Shown here: piece after piece, positions 33,685 through 42,888 of the stretch | Layout: every line of letters starts with the position of its first letter | Position numbering within the stretch: position 1 is the first letter of the stretch | Source: Pseudomonas sp. 30_B | GTDB taxonomy: Bacteria; Pseudomonadota; Gammaproteobacteria; Pseudomonadales; Pseudomonadaceae | NCBI RefSeq assembly: GCF_017491605.1 | Contig: NZ_JAFGYY010000028.1 | Coordinates: 1-64,000, forward strand | Direction: 5' to 3' | Length of the DNA: 64,000 bases | Notes under the pieces: generated by a model | Seen by the model: only the letters and a program-made list of their open reading frames with translations | Databases searched by the model: none | Told to the model about the DNA's origin: nothing | Position numbers and translations under genes: made by a program

Positions 33685-34905
33685 TCACCCCTTCACGCAC
33701 ACCACCTGGCGCAGGGTATGCAGCACTTCCACCAGATCGCGCTGGGCGGCCATCACGGCGTCGATGTCCTTGTAGGCCATCGGGATCTCATCGATCACGT
33801 CCTTGTCCTTGCGGCACTCGACATGGGCGGTGGCGCGCACCTGGTCCGCCACGGTGAACAGCTTCTTCGCGCGCGTCCGGCTCATGGTCCGGCCGGCACC
33901 GTGGCTGCACGAGCAGAACGCCTCCTCGTTGCCCAGTCCGCGGACGATGAAGCTCTTGGCACCCATCGACCCCGGAATGATGCCGAGCTGGCCCTTCTGT
34001 GCGGACACCGCGCCCTTGCGCGTCACCAGCACCTCTTCACCGAAGTGGCGTTCCTTCTGCACGTAGTTGTGGTGGCAGTTCACCGCTTCCAGGCTGGCCT
34101 CGAACGGCTTGCGGATCACCTGCCGTGCCGCGGCGATCACCGCGCGCATCATCAGCTCGCGGTTTTGCCGGGCAAAATCCTGGGCCCAGCCCACGGCTTC
34201 CACATAGTCGTCGAAGTGCCGGCTGCCCTCCTCGAAGTACGCCAGGTCGCGGTCCGGCAGGTTGGTGATGTGCTGGCGCATGTCCGCCTGGGCCAGTTCG
34301 ATGAACAGGTTGCCGATGGCGTTGCCCACGCCGCGTGACCCGCTGTGCAGCATGAACCAGACGCGGTCTGCCTCGTCGAGGCAGACTTCGATGAAATGGT
34401 TGCCGGTGCCGAGGGTCCCCAGGTGGTGGCGGTTGTTGGTTTTCTCCAGCTTAGGGTACTTGGCGGTGATCGCCTTGAAGCGGCCGGCCAGCGCCCTCCA
34501 CGCGTCATCGGCGTGATCCGGCACATGCTCCCAGGCGCCCTGGTCGCGGCGGCCGAAGGTCTTGCCGTGGGGCACGGCCTTTTCGATGGCCGTGCGCAGG
34601 CGGTGCAGGTTGTCCGGCAGGTCGGCGGCCATCAGCGAGGTACGTGCCGCGATCATCCCGCAGCCGATATCCACGCCCACGGCGGCAGGGATGATGGCGC
34701 CCTTGGTCGGGATCACGCTGCCGATGGTCGAGCCCTTGCCCAGGTGCACGTCCGGCATCACGGCCAGGTGCTTGAAGATGAAGGGCATCTTCGCGGTGTT
34801 CATCAATTGCTGGCGAGCGTCTTCCTCGACCGGTACGCCCTGGGTCCAGAGCTTGATCGGCTTGCTTTTGGCAACTTCCAGCAGTTGGTAGGTCTTGCTG
34901 TTCAT
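33685..34905 (-). CDS. rtcB: RtcB-family RNA ligase
   Basis: A 406-residue GTP-dependent ligase joining 2',3'-cyclic phosphate (or 3'-phosphate) and 5'-OH RNA ends, used in RNA repair. Metal-binding Cys82 is in GVDIGCGMIA, further ligands lie in GTGNHFIE and MLHSGSRGVG, and the guanylylated His335 is in CSCSHGAGRTMSR. All key motifs are intact. In E. coli and P. aeruginosa rtcB sits with rtcA and the sigma54 activator rtcR; neither is here. It follows DUF4105 on the same strand after 52 bases, so co-transcription is possible. Confidence 0.93.
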   Translation of the reverse strand: MNSKTYQLLEVAKSKPIKLWTQGVPVEEDARQQLMNTAKMPFIFKHLAVMPDVHLGKGSTIGSVIPTKGAIIPAAVGVDIGCGMIAARTSLMAADLPDNLHRLRTAIEKAVPHGKTFGRRDQGAWEHVPDHADDAWRALAGRFKAITAKYPKLEKTNNRHHLGTLGTGNHFIEVCLDEADRVWFMLHSGSRGVGNAIGNLFIELAQADMRQHITNLPDRDLAYFEEGSRHFDDYVEAVGWAQDFARQNRELMMRAVIAAARQVIRKPFEASLEAVNCHHNYVQKERHFGEEVLVTRKGAVSAQKGQLGIIPGSMGAKSFIVRGLGNEEAFCSCSHGAGRTMSRTRAKKLFTVADQVRATAHVECRKDKDVIDEIPMAYKDIDAVMAAQRDLVEVLHTLRQVVCVKG

Positions 34906-34957
34906 CAGGGGTTCCGGCGTTCACGCGACTCCCCATTGTGCGCCGGAACCTCCAGGC

Positions 34958-36823
34958 TCAGTAGTGGTACCAGCGCAGCTCCAGCATCACTTCGTTGACC
35001 GGCGTGGCCAGTTGGCTGAACTCGCGCTGGGCCGACAGGCGCAGGCCGAGGTTGCGGCCCAACTCCACCTGCTGGCCGAAGCTCAGGTTGCGGCGCACTT
35101 CGCCGTTGTGGAAGTAGTCGCCCTTGGCTTCGACGGTCAGGTTGCCCAGCGGGTTGCTCCATAGCAGGCCGGTGTCGAAGCCCAGCGCCGGGGCGATGGT
35201 CGCGGCGAAGTCCTGGTTGTTCTCGATCCGCGCGGTACCCAGCGCATAGGCCTGCAGGTCATCGGTCAGCTTCCAGCTGCCGCCGGCGCCGCCATTGAGG
35301 TGGCCGACCAGGGTGTCGTGGTCGTTGTCGCTGTGCTTGCCGAGCACCCGCTCCCAGCCGCCGGAAACCTGCCAGGAAAGCGGCTGCAGCAGTTCGTTGC
35401 GCGGCGTCATCGAGCGAATGGTGACCAGGTCCAGTTGCTGCAACTGCCAGCGGTTGCCTTCGTATTGGCGCAGCTTCAGCTGGCCGAGTTCGATCTGTGC
35501 GCCGAGGGGGAAGCCGTACTGGTTGTCGGCGAGGTCGTGGTAGGCCATGCGCAGGCCGTACTGGGCGAAGGCTTCGCCATCGCGGTTGCCGGCGCCGAGT
35601 TGCCAGGTGCGCGACTCGTGGCCGTCTTCCGGCTGGCCGGGGCGCTCCACGGTCAGGGCCGGCGGCGGATTCTGGTTGATCGCCTTGAGCAGGGCATAGC
35701 TGCGCGAGGCGGTGGCGTTGTCCCGCTCCTGGCCGGTGGCGCGGTAGCGCAGCAGGCGGAAGGCGGTGTCCTGTACCAGCGCTTGCCGGTCGGCGGGCAG
35801 GGCCTTGAATCCGGGGCTGTCGAGCAGCCTGTCGTCGTCTGCCAGCTGGCGTGCCAGGAGCTTTTCGTCGTGGCTCAGCGGGGCGCCGCGAGCGAGCAGT
35901 TCACGCTCGCGGGAGGGGCGGTAGTCGATCCGCTCGATCATCCCGGCATTCTTCACCGCGCGCACGGTGTCGGTGGGGATGGCGGTAAGCGGGAACTGGT
36001 CGGTGAGCTCGGTGCCGGGGCGGGCGATTTCCAGCAGCTCCAGCAGGCGGAATGAGCAGTTCTCGTCGAAGAAGTAGTACTTGAAGCGGACCTGCTTGAG
36101 TTCCCAGACGTGCTCGACCATCCGCCCGGTCTCTTCGGGCGTGAGATTGAGGCGGTATTCCCAGAGGTCGCGGTTCTCCAGCCGGCTGTATTCGGAGAGC
36201 TTCTCGCGGTACGGCACCAGCGCGAACAGGCCGGGGTAGCCGCCCATCAGGCCCTTCCAGGCGTAGAGGATGCTGTTGTCCATGCCTTCGATGTAGGCGC
36301 CGAAGTTCAGCGCGTAGCTCAGCAGGGCGGTGTTGTCGGAGTCGACATCGGCCTGGTCGATGCGCAGCAGGGTGTGGCCGAACATCGAGGACGGGCTGTT
36401 CAGGTAGGCCGCCGGGAACACCAGCACCGCGCTGTGCGGATTGATGTCGGCGTACCAGGTCTTGTACTCCTGGCAGTCCACGGGCGGCAGATCGTCGAGT
36501 TGCAGCTGCTGGCGCAGCCAGCGGGTGCGCGCGGGATAGACGCACTGGGCGTGTTTGTCGCCCAGGTTGGCCGGGGCGTAGAGCGCCTTCACGGTGGCGG
36601 CCAGTTCGGCGTCCGGATGCTGCTCGCCATCGTCGGCGAGGAAGAACTTCGGGTCGTCGACGAAACTGCGCCAGCCGCCCAGACGGGCGTGTTCGTAGTG
36701 CCCCAGGGCGAGCCAGTAGGGTTCGCTGGCCAGGGCCTGCAGGCGCTGCGGGGCGATCTGTGGTGCGGCGAACAGTGAGGTGCAGGCGCACAGCGCCATC
36801 CAGGGCAACAGGCGTTTGGGCAT
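34958..36823 (-). CDS. DUF4105 (Lnb-like) periplasmic protein
   Basis: A 621-residue exported protein: signal peptide MPKRLLPWMALCACTSLFA, then a DUF4105 domain (about 130-300) with YLNSPSSMFGHTLLRID and NAYIEGM-like segments and the catalytic-looking YYFFDENCSFRLLELLEIARPG. This domain belongs to the NlpC/P60-like cysteine peptidase superfamily; Cys in DENCS is a candidate active residue. The C-terminal half (about 390-621) consists of amphipathic strands ending MLELRWYHY, resembling an outer-membrane barrel. It is probably an envelope enzyme of unknown substrate. The DUF3015 gene lies upstream on the same strand. Confidence 0.8.
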   Translation of the reverse strand: MPKRLLPWMALCACTSLFAAPQIAPQRLQALASEPYWLALGHYEHARLGGWRSFVDDPKFFLADDGEQHPDAELAATVKALYAPANLGDKHAQCVYPARTRWLRQQLQLDDLPPVDCQEYKTWYADINPHSAVLVFPAAYLNSPSSMFGHTLLRIDQADVDSDNTALLSYALNFGAYIEGMDNSILYAWKGLMGGYPGLFALVPYREKLSEYSRLENRDLWEYRLNLTPEETGRMVEHVWELKQVRFKYYFFDENCSFRLLELLEIARPGTELTDQFPLTAIPTDTVRAVKNAGMIERIDYRPSRERELLARGAPLSHDEKLLARQLADDDRLLDSPGFKALPADRQALVQDTAFRLLRYRATGQERDNATASRSYALLKAINQNPPPALTVERPGQPEDGHESRTWQLGAGNRDGEAFAQYGLRMAYHDLADNQYGFPLGAQIELGQLKLRQYEGNRWQLQQLDLVTIRSMTPRNELLQPLSWQVSGGWERVLGKHSDNDHDTLVGHLNGGAGGSWKLTDDLQAYALGTARIENNQDFAATIAPALGFDTGLLWSNPLGNLTVEAKGDYFHNGEVRRNLSFGQQVELGRNLGLRLSAQREFSQLATPVNEVMLELRWYHY

Positions 36824-36882
36824 CGGGGGCTACTGCAAGAGAGGGAGTGAGCCCACCGTGGCGGTGGGCTCGCGAGCGGCCG

Positions 36883-37371
36883 TCAGGCCTGTTCGGCGTA
36901 CTTGGCCAGCTGGGCGTCCTGTTTCAGGACAGCCTGGGTGTTGGCGTACACGTCTTCCGCGGTGACGTTGGACTTGTCGAAGATCTGAGCGAAGTGCTCG
37001 TGGGTCACTTGCGCGAAGTGGGCGCGATCCTGCGGGGCAACGCCCAGGACTACGGCATAGGTGGTCAGAGCTTCGCCGTTACCCTTGGCCATGTCTTCGG
37101 ACAGCTCGTCCATCATGCTGCTCAGCACGATCATCGGCTTGCCGCCGTAGGTCAGGGCGCCATTGGTGTGGCAGCCGTTGGTGCCGGTGGTCATGCCGAA
37201 GGTGTTGTTGCCGCTAGTGCCGTTGGTGGTGGCGGCCAGGACGTGGGTAGCGGTGCCGCGCTGGCCCTTGAAGAGCATGTTGCCCCAGCCGCAACCGTCG
37301 CTACCGGGAGCGTCGGCCAGGGCACTGAGGGAGGCGGTGGCGAGGAGGGTACCGATCAGAATCCTTTTCAT
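36883..37371 (-). CDS. DUF3015 family periplasmic protein
   Basis: A 162-residue exported protein. The signal peptide ends SLSALADAPGSDGCGWGNMLF; the mature part shows the DUF3015 pattern (GCGWGNMLFKGQRG, TFGMTTGTNGC), a helical C-terminus ending AQLAKYAEQA and two cysteines likely to be disulfide-bonded. Function unknown. It precedes the DUF4105 gene on the same strand by 59 bases, and the pair is also adjacent in P. aeruginosa (recalled), which suggests a shared envelope role. Confidence 0.82.
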   Translation of the reverse strand: MKRILIGTLLATASLSALADAPGSDGCGWGNMLFKGQRGTATHVLAATTNGTSGNNTFGMTTGTNGCHTNGALTYGGKPMIVLSSMMDELSEDMAKGNGEALTTYAVVLGVAPQDRAHFAQVTHEHFAQIFDKSNVTAEDVYANTQAVLKQDAQLAKYAEQA

Positions 37372-37592
37372 CGTTTTTCTCTCTTTTCTCGAATACGGGC
37401 AGGTGTCGCTGACAGCAAACAGCGCCGCCTGAAGCTTTTAGGAATGAACCCTGGGTGTCAAGGAAACCGGTTCGAACCTGTGCGGCGCATTCCGGCTGCT
37501 TGCCGCCAGCCGGCAGGTTATTGATCGGCATCAGCGGCGGTTGGCTTGGAACGGGCCACACTTGAAGGAGTTCCCTTTTCGAGGAGGTCGCC

Positions 37593-37916
37593 ATGGCCGA
37601 TTTCGATCCGCGTCCGAGGCTGGATCAGCTGGCGGCGGAGTATTCCCGGCGTGCCGAGGCGATTCGTCGCGATCTCGGCCGGACCCATTCGCCGGACTTC
37701 GCCGAGCAGGCCCAGCAGCGGCAGAACGACGACGTCCTGCGCGCGCTGCTGGCGGAAGCGGAGGCGGGCATGCGCCTGGTCGGGCTGGCGCGCCTGCGCC
37801 TGGCGGACGGCACCTACGGCGTCTGCGCGCGCTGCGGAGAGCCGATCGAGGCGCGCCGCCTGCAAGCGCTGCCGGCGGCGGAGCACTGTCTGCGCTGCGC
37901 CGATGAAGTGGGCTGA
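37593..37916 (+). CDS. DksA/TraR-type zinc-finger protein
   Basis: A 107-residue protein with a helical N-terminal region and a C4-type zinc finger, CARCGEPI ... CLRCADEVG, near the C-terminus (about residues 77-104). This is the TraR/DksA family, whose members bind the RNA polymerase secondary channel. It is shorter than DksA (about 150) and lacks the DxxDxA-type coiled-coil tip sequence, so it may be a specialised paralogue. GAGGAGG gives a strong ribosome site. It is divergent from DUF3015 and 95 bases upstream of the Lon-like gene. Confidence 0.85.
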   Translation: MADFDPRPRLDQLAAEYSRRAEAIRRDLGRTHSPDFAEQAQQRQNDDVLRALLAEAEAGMRLVGLARLRLADGTYGVCARCGEPIEARRLQALPAAEHCLRCADEVG

Positions 37917-38011
37917 ACTGTCACCAATACTGCCTTGCCAGTGGCGCGCGGGCGGCGCGAGAATGCGGACAACTCTCCGCGGCCTTGCGCCGCTCGAAGC
38001 AAGGACTTCCG

Positions 38012-40489
38012 ATGCCCGATTCCGTTGCTGCAGGCCTGCGCCTGGCGCCCGATGAACTGACCCGTCCCTTCTCCCCCGAACAATTCCCCTTCACCACCAC
38101 CGACGAACTGGAGCCCTTCCTCGGCGTGCTTGGCCAGGAGCGCGCGGTGGAGGCCTTGCAGTTCGGCGTGGCGATGCCGCGTCCGGGGTACAACGTGTTC
38201 GTCATGGGCGAGCCGGGCACCGGCCGCTTCTCGTTCGTGCAGCGCTACCTGAAGGCCGAAGGCAAGCGTCTGCCCACGCCGGCGGACTGGGTCTACGTCA
38301 ACAACTTCGACGAATCCCGCGAGCCGCGCGCCATCGAACTGCCACCAGGCAGCGCGGCGGACTTCGGTGCCGATCTCGATCATCTGATCGACAACCTGCT
38401 CTCCACCTTCCCCTCGGTATTCGAAAGCCCGGCCTACCAGCAGAAGAAGAGCGCTATCGACCGCGCCTTCAACCAGCGCTACGACAAGGCCCTGGACACC
38501 GTCGAGCGCCTGGCGCTGGAGAAGGACGTCGCGCTGTACCGCGACAGCGCCAACATCGCCTTCACCCCGATGAGCGAAGGCAAGGCGCTGGACGAGGCGG
38601 AGTTCGCCCAGCTTCCGGAGGCCGAGCGCGAGCGCTTCCACGCCGACATCGCCACCCTGGAAGAACACCTCAACGAGGAACTGGCCAGCCTGCCGCAGTG
38701 GAAGCGCGAGTCCAGCAACCAGCTGCGCCAGCTCAACGAGGAAACCATCACCCTGGCGCTGCAGCCGCTGCTGGCGCCTCTGGTGGAGAAGTACAACAAC
38801 AACTCCGGTGTCAGCGCCTATCTGCAGGCCATGCAGCTCAACCTGCTGAAGACCGTGGTCGACCAGCTGGTGGACGCCGAGCGCACCGACCCGCAACGCA
38901 AGCAGAGCCTGGAAGAGCAGTACGCGCCCAACCAGGTGATCGGCCACCACTCCACCAGTGGCGCGCCGGTGATCTTCGAATCGCATCCGACCTACGACAA
39001 CCTGTTCGGTCGCATCGAGTACGCCTCCGACCAGGGCGCGCTGTACACCAGCTACCGCCAGTTGCGTCCGGGTGCGCTGCACCGCGCCAATGGCGGCTTC
39101 CTGGTGCTGGAAGCGGAGAAGCTGCTCAGCGAGCCCTTCGTCTGGGATGCGCTCAAGCGCGCGCTGCATTCGCGTCAGCTGAAGATGGAGTCGCCGCTCG
39201 CCGAGCTGGGCCGCCTGGCGGCCATGAGCCTGACGCCCCAGGTGATCCCGCTGAACATCAAGGTGATCATCATCGGTTCGCGGCAGATCTATTACACGCT
39301 GCAGGACCTGGACCCGGACTTCCAGGAGATGTTCCGCGTCCTGGTGGACTTCGACGAGGACATCCCGCTGGGCGAGGACAGCCTCGAACAGTTCGCCCAA
39401 TTGCTGAAAACCCGCACCTCGGAGGAGGGCCTGGCGCCGCTGACCAGCGCCGCCGTTGCCCGCCTGGCGACCTACAGTGCGCGCCTGGCCGAGCACCAGG
39501 GTCGCCTGTCGGCGCGTATCAGCGACCTGTTCCAGCTGGTCAGCGAGGCGGACTTCATCCGCCAGCTGGCGAACGAGGAGGTCACCGACCTGGGCCACAT
39601 CGAACGTGCCCTGAAAGCCAAGGAAACCCGTACCGGTCGGGTCTCCGGACGCATTCTCGACGACATGCTGGCCGGCATCATCCTGATCGATACCGAAGGC
39701 GCCGCCGTCGGCAAGTGCAACGGCCTGACGGTGCTGGAAGTCGGTGACTCGGCCTTCGGCGTGCCGGCGCGGATTTCCGCCACCGTCTACCCGGGCGGCA
39801 GCGGTATCGTCGACATCGAGCGCGAGGTGAGCCTCGGCCAGCCGATCCACTCCAAGGGCGTGATGATTCTCACCGGCTACCTTGGCAGCCGCTATGCCCA
39901 GGAGTTCCCCCTGGAGATTTCCGCGAGCATCGCCCTGGAGCAGTCCTACGGTTACGTGGACGGTGACAGCGCCTCGCTGGGCGAGGTCTGCACGCTGATC
40001 TCCGCACTGTCGCGCACGCCGCTGCGGCAGTGCTTCGCCATCACCGGCTCGATCAACCAGTTCGGCGAGGTGCAGGCGGTCGGCGGGGTCAACGAGAAGA
40101 TCGAAGGCTTCTTCCGTCTCTGCGAGGCCCGTGGCCTGACCGGTGAACAGGGGGTGATCATCCCGCGCTCCAACGTCAGCACCCTGATGCTGGACGAACG
40201 CGTGCTGCAGGCGGTGCGCAACGGCCAGTTCAACATCTACGCCGTCCGCCAGGCCGACGAGGCGCTGAGCCTGCTGGTCGGCGAGCCGGCCGGTGCGCCG
40301 GACGCCAAGGGCAACTTCCCGAAAGGCAGTGTGAATGCCCGTGTGGTCGAGCGTCTGAAGGAAATCTCCGAACTGGGAATGGAGGAGGACGAGAAGGAAA
40401 AACCGGTCAAGGAGGCCGTGGCAAAGGCCAAGGCAGCCAAGGCACCGGTGGAGAAGGAGCGGGCGCGCAAGAAGAAGGACGCCGACTGA
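38012..40489 (+). CDS. Lon-family (AAA_32) ATP-dependent protease homologue
   Basis: An 825-residue protein with an AAA-like domain followed by a Lon-type serine protease domain. The protease dyad is Ser653 (DGDSASLGE) and Lys696 (GGVNEKIEGF), 43 residues apart as in Lon. The nucleotide loop is GEPGTGRFS at 66-74 with Arg72 where Walker A normally has Lys; similar GTGR loops occur across this subfamily, so it may be a genuine variant rather than damage. There is no Lon N-terminal domain. The C-terminus is Lys/Glu-rich. AAGGA precedes the ATG. Substrates unknown; the neighbouring DksA-like gene is co-directional. Confidence 0.88.
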   Translation: MPDSVAAGLRLAPDELTRPFSPEQFPFTTTDELEPFLGVLGQERAVEALQFGVAMPRPGYNVFVMGEPGTGRFSFVQRYLKAEGKRLPTPADWVYVNNFDESREPRAIELPPGSAADFGADLDHLIDNLLSTFPSVFESPAYQQKKSAIDRAFNQRYDKALDTVERLALEKDVALYRDSANIAFTPMSEGKALDEAEFAQLPEAERERFHADIATLEEHLNEELASLPQWKRESSNQLRQLNEETITLALQPLLAPLVEKYNNNSGVSAYLQAMQLNLLKTVVDQLVDAERTDPQRKQSLEEQYAPNQVIGHHSTSGAPVIFESHPTYDNLFGRIEYASDQGALYTSYRQLRPGALHRANGGFLVLEAEKLLSEPFVWDALKRALHSRQLKMESPLAELGRLAAMSLTPQVIPLNIKVIIIGSRQIYYTLQDLDPDFQEMFRVLVDFDEDIPLGEDSLEQFAQLLKTRTSEEGLAPLTSAAVARLATYSARLAEHQGRLSARISDLFQLVSEADFIRQLANEEVTDLGHIERALKAKETRTGRVSGRILDDMLAGIILIDTEGAAVGKCNGLTVLEVGDSAFGVPARISATVYPGGSGIVDIEREVSLGQPIHSKGVMILTGYLGSRYAQEFPLEISASIALEQSYGYVDGDSASLGEVCTLISALSRTPLRQCFAITGSINQFGEVQAVGGVNEKIEGFFRLCEARGLTGEQGVIIPRSNVSTLMLDERVLQAVRNGQFNIYAVRQADEALSLLVGEPAGAPDAKGNFPKGSVNARVVERLKEISELGMEEDEKEKPVKEAVAKAKAAKAPVEKERARKKKDAD

Positions 40490-40654
40490 GCAGAACCTGA
40501 CCAGCCGCCTCCGCACCGCGCGGGGCGGCGCTCACGGGCTGCTGCCCCCGCGCAGTTCACATGCTTATCCACAGCCGGCGTGGATAAAACGGCGCTTTCG
40601 CGTGTCGGAACCTGGGTGTAGTCTCGAACTCAGGATCACCGCGAGGGTGCCGCC

Positions 40655-40996
40655 ATGCCGCGTAACCTCTGCCTTATCCGCCCCTGTCTGGGGCTGACCA
40701 CGCGAATCGAATGCGCGATCAGGCCGCTGGCCGGAGAGAATGGACTCTGGATCTTGCTGTGTGCGGCCGGCATGTCCGGCGCACAGCCCACCGCCATCAA
40801 GGCGCAAGGCCCGTTCTTCGGGCCCTTCGTCGCCGAGGGCGTGCTCGAGGCGATTTCCGATTGCCTGGCCCAGCAGGGCTACATCGAAGCCTCCGACCCG
40901 CCGATCTGGCAATTGCACCTGCAAGCCGAGTTGCGCCGTCTGAACGGTGAGCGCAGCCGTCATCTGGGGAATTATCAGTTCCGTCCGGAGTCCTGA
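40655..40996 (+). CDS. Conserved hypothetical protein
   Basis: A 113-residue soluble protein (MPRNLCLIRPCLGLTTRIEC..., GPFFGPFVAEGVLEAISDCL). It carries a helix pair at the C-terminus and no signal peptide or membrane segment. A GAGGGTG ribosome site supports the start. It lies between the Lon-like and yqhA genes, a position occupied by an uncharacterised gene in P. aeruginosa (recalled as PA4575). No function can be read. Confidence 0.72.
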   Translation: MPRNLCLIRPCLGLTTRIECAIRPLAGENGLWILLCAAGMSGAQPTAIKAQGPFFGPFVAEGVLEAISDCLAQQGYIEASDPPIWQLHLQAELRRLNGERSRHLGNYQFRPES

Positions 40997-41149
40997 TGCG
41001 GCACGCCGCGTAGGCAACGGATGCTCATGGCGCCTGGTTTCCGCCTGCCGATCCCGCGGCGTCCGACATATTTGTCCACAGAATTGCCGGGCGACCCGGA
41101 AATTGCCTTCGCTATACTTCGACTTTTTCCTAACACCCCTGCGAGATCC

Positions 41150-41644
41150 ATGGAACGCTTCGTCGAAAACTCCCTGTACGCCGCCCGTTGGCTGCTGGCG
41201 CCGATCTATATCGGCCTGTCGCTGGCGCTGCTGGCCCTGACCATCAAGTTCTTCCAGGAAATCGTCCACATCCTGCCGAGCATCTTCACGATTGCCGAGG
41301 CGGACCTGATCCTGGTGCTGCTGTCGTTGATCGACATGGCGCTGGTCGGCGGCCTGCTGGTGATGGTGATGTTCTCCGGCTACGAGAACTTCGTGTCCCA
41401 GCTGGACATCGACGAGAGCAAGGAGAAGCTCAGCTGGTTGGGCAAGATGGACGCCAGTTCGCTGAAGAACAAGGTGGCTGCCTCCATCGTGGCGATTTCC
41501 TCGATCCACCTGCTGCGCATTTTCATGGACGCCCGCAACATCGAAGACAACAAGCTGATGTGGTACGTGATCATCCACCTCACCTTCGTTCTCTCGGCCT
41601 TCGCCATGGGCTATCTGGACAAGGCCACGCGCCACGAGCACTGA
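41150..41644 (+). CDS. yqhA: YqhA/UPF0114 family membrane protein
   Basis: A 164-residue inner-membrane protein of the UPF0114 family, same length as E. coli YqhA. Starts MERFVENSLYAARWLLAPIY; four hydrophobic segments; the conserved stretch SLIDMALVGGLLVMVMFSGYENFVS is present, as is the soluble loop LGKMDASSLKNKVAASIVAISSI. Role unestablished; possibly a channel-like protein. It is monocistronic-looking, 505 bases before fklB with a small gene between. Confidence 0.88.
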   Translation: MERFVENSLYAARWLLAPIYIGLSLALLALTIKFFQEIVHILPSIFTIAEADLILVLLSLIDMALVGGLLVMVMFSGYENFVSQLDIDESKEKLSWLGKMDASSLKNKVAASIVAISSIHLLRIFMDARNIEDNKLMWYVIIHLTFVLSAFAMGYLDKATRHEH

Positions 41645-41765
41645 TCCCGAAAGGCCCTCCCAGCCGCCCGGCCGTTGTGAAACGGACGGGCGGCTGCGTT
41701 TCCGGCTTGCGGTGGCGGACAGCTGTACAAGACTTTTGCATGACGCCATGTGCAGGAGGTGCCCC

Positions 41766-42062
41766 ATGAACCTCGAGGAACTGACCAACCGCTCCCTTGC
41801 CGGGGATATCGACGAAATCAACCTGGTGTCGCTGGAAGGCGATATCTATGTGCTCGAAGCCCGGATGGGTGGCCGTTTCTATCCGATCCAGGACGTGATG
41901 GGGCATGTGCTCAGCGTGCGTTCCGTTGCCCATGCCCGCGAGTTGCTGCATGCCGTGCCGGCGGTGCCGTTCCAGCTGGTGCATGCGGTGGTGCATGACG
42001 AGATGGTCGGCATGCAGGACGAGCGCGATATCGGCGACGGCGTGCCCATCCCGCTGCACTAG
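41766..42062 (+). CDS. Small conserved protein (DUF6482-like)
   Basis: A 98-residue soluble protein: MNLEELTNRSLAGDIDEINLVSLEGDIYVLEARMGG and then GHVLSVRSVAHARELL, ending VHDEMVGMQDERD. Alternating strands and helices suggest a small alpha/beta domain. AGGAGG precedes the ATG. Conserved next to fklB in Pseudomonas (recalled). Function unknown. Confidence 0.75.
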   Translation: MNLEELTNRSLAGDIDEINLVSLEGDIYVLEARMGGRFYPIQDVMGHVLSVRSVAHARELLHAVPAVPFQLVHAVVHDEMVGMQDERDIGDGVPIPLH

Positions 42063-42137
42063 GCCGCGGCGGTGGGGACGGCGAATCATCTGTGCTAGGC
42101 TGGCGGCCCTTTTTTGAACCCCCAGCGGAGCGCCGCC

Positions 42138-42755
42138 ATGAGCGAACTCAACCTTTCCACCGACGAAGCCCGCGTCAGCTACGGCATCGGCCGTCAGCTG
42201 GGCGACCAGCTGCGCTCGAACCCGGTTCCGGGCATGACCCTCGACGCCGTCCTGGCCGGTCTGTCCGACGCCTTCGCCGGCGCTGAAAGCCGCGTGCCGG
42301 GCGAGGCTCTGTCCGCCAGCTTCCAGGTGATCCGCGAGCGCATGCAGGCCGAAGCCCAGGCGAAAGCCGAAGCCGCCGCCGCCGTTGGCCGCGAGTACCT
42401 GGTCGACAACGCCAAGCGCGAAGGCGTGACCGTCCTGCCGTCCGGCCTGCAGTACGAAGTGCTGGTGGCAGGCGAGGGCGCCAAGCCGTCCCGCGAGGAC
42501 ACTGTGCGTACCCATTACCACGGTACCCTGGTCGACGGCACCGTGTTCGACAGCTCCTACGAGCGCGGCCAGCCGGCTGAATTCCCGGTGGGCGGCGTGA
42601 TCGCCGGCTGGGTCGAAGCCCTGCAACTGATGAATGCCGGCAGCAAATGGCGCCTGCATGTGCCGAGCGAACTGGCCTACGGTGGCCAGGCCGTCGGCAG
42701 CATCCCGCCGCACAGCGTGCTGGTGTTCGACGTCGAGCTGCTGGATATCCTCTGA
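42138..42755 (+). CDS. fklB: FKBP-type peptidyl-prolyl isomerase FklB
   Basis: A 205-residue proline isomerase with an N-terminal dimerisation helix region (about 1-95, Ala/Glu-rich) and a C-terminal FKBP domain (about 100-205) containing VRTHYHGTLVDGTVFDSSYERG, VIAGWVEALQLMNAGSKWRL and IPPHSVLVFDVELLDI. No signal peptide, consistent with cytoplasmic FklB rather than periplasmic FkpA. A GCGGAG ribosome site precedes the ATG and a hairpin with a short T-run follows. Confidence 0.92.
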   Translation: MSELNLSTDEARVSYGIGRQLGDQLRSNPVPGMTLDAVLAGLSDAFAGAESRVPGEALSASFQVIRERMQAEAQAKAEAAAAVGREYLVDNAKREGVTVLPSGLQYEVLVAGEGAKPSREDTVRTHYHGTLVDGTVFDSSYERGQPAEFPVGGVIAGWVEALQLMNAGSKWRLHVPSELAYGGQAVGSIPPHSVLVFDVELLDIL

Positions 42756-42808
42756 TACCCGAAGGCTCGCTGCGCAGCGCCGTCCCTGGCGACTGCGCAG
42801 GAGAAGAA

Positions 42809-42829
42809 GGGGCGCTCCGGCGCCCCTTT
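42809..42829 (+). terminator. Terminator after fklB
   Basis: GGGGCGC, TCCG loop, GCGCCCC and TTT, 53 bases after the fklB stop. Confidence 0.75.
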
Positions 42830-42888
42830 GTGCATCCGCTTCCCGGGCAGCGGAGCAGCGACGGCGCATCCGGCGCCGCCCAGTGGTA

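Noticed and set aside
38012..40489. Lon-like gene as a pseudogene because of the Walker A change
   Set aside because: The frame is full length, the protease dyad is correctly spaced and the GTGR loop also occurs in relatives of this subfamily as far as I recall.
37814..40516. Minus-strand open frame of 900 codons opposite the Lon-like gene
   Set aside because: Shadow of a gene with a clear Lon protease dyad; no recognisable protein features.
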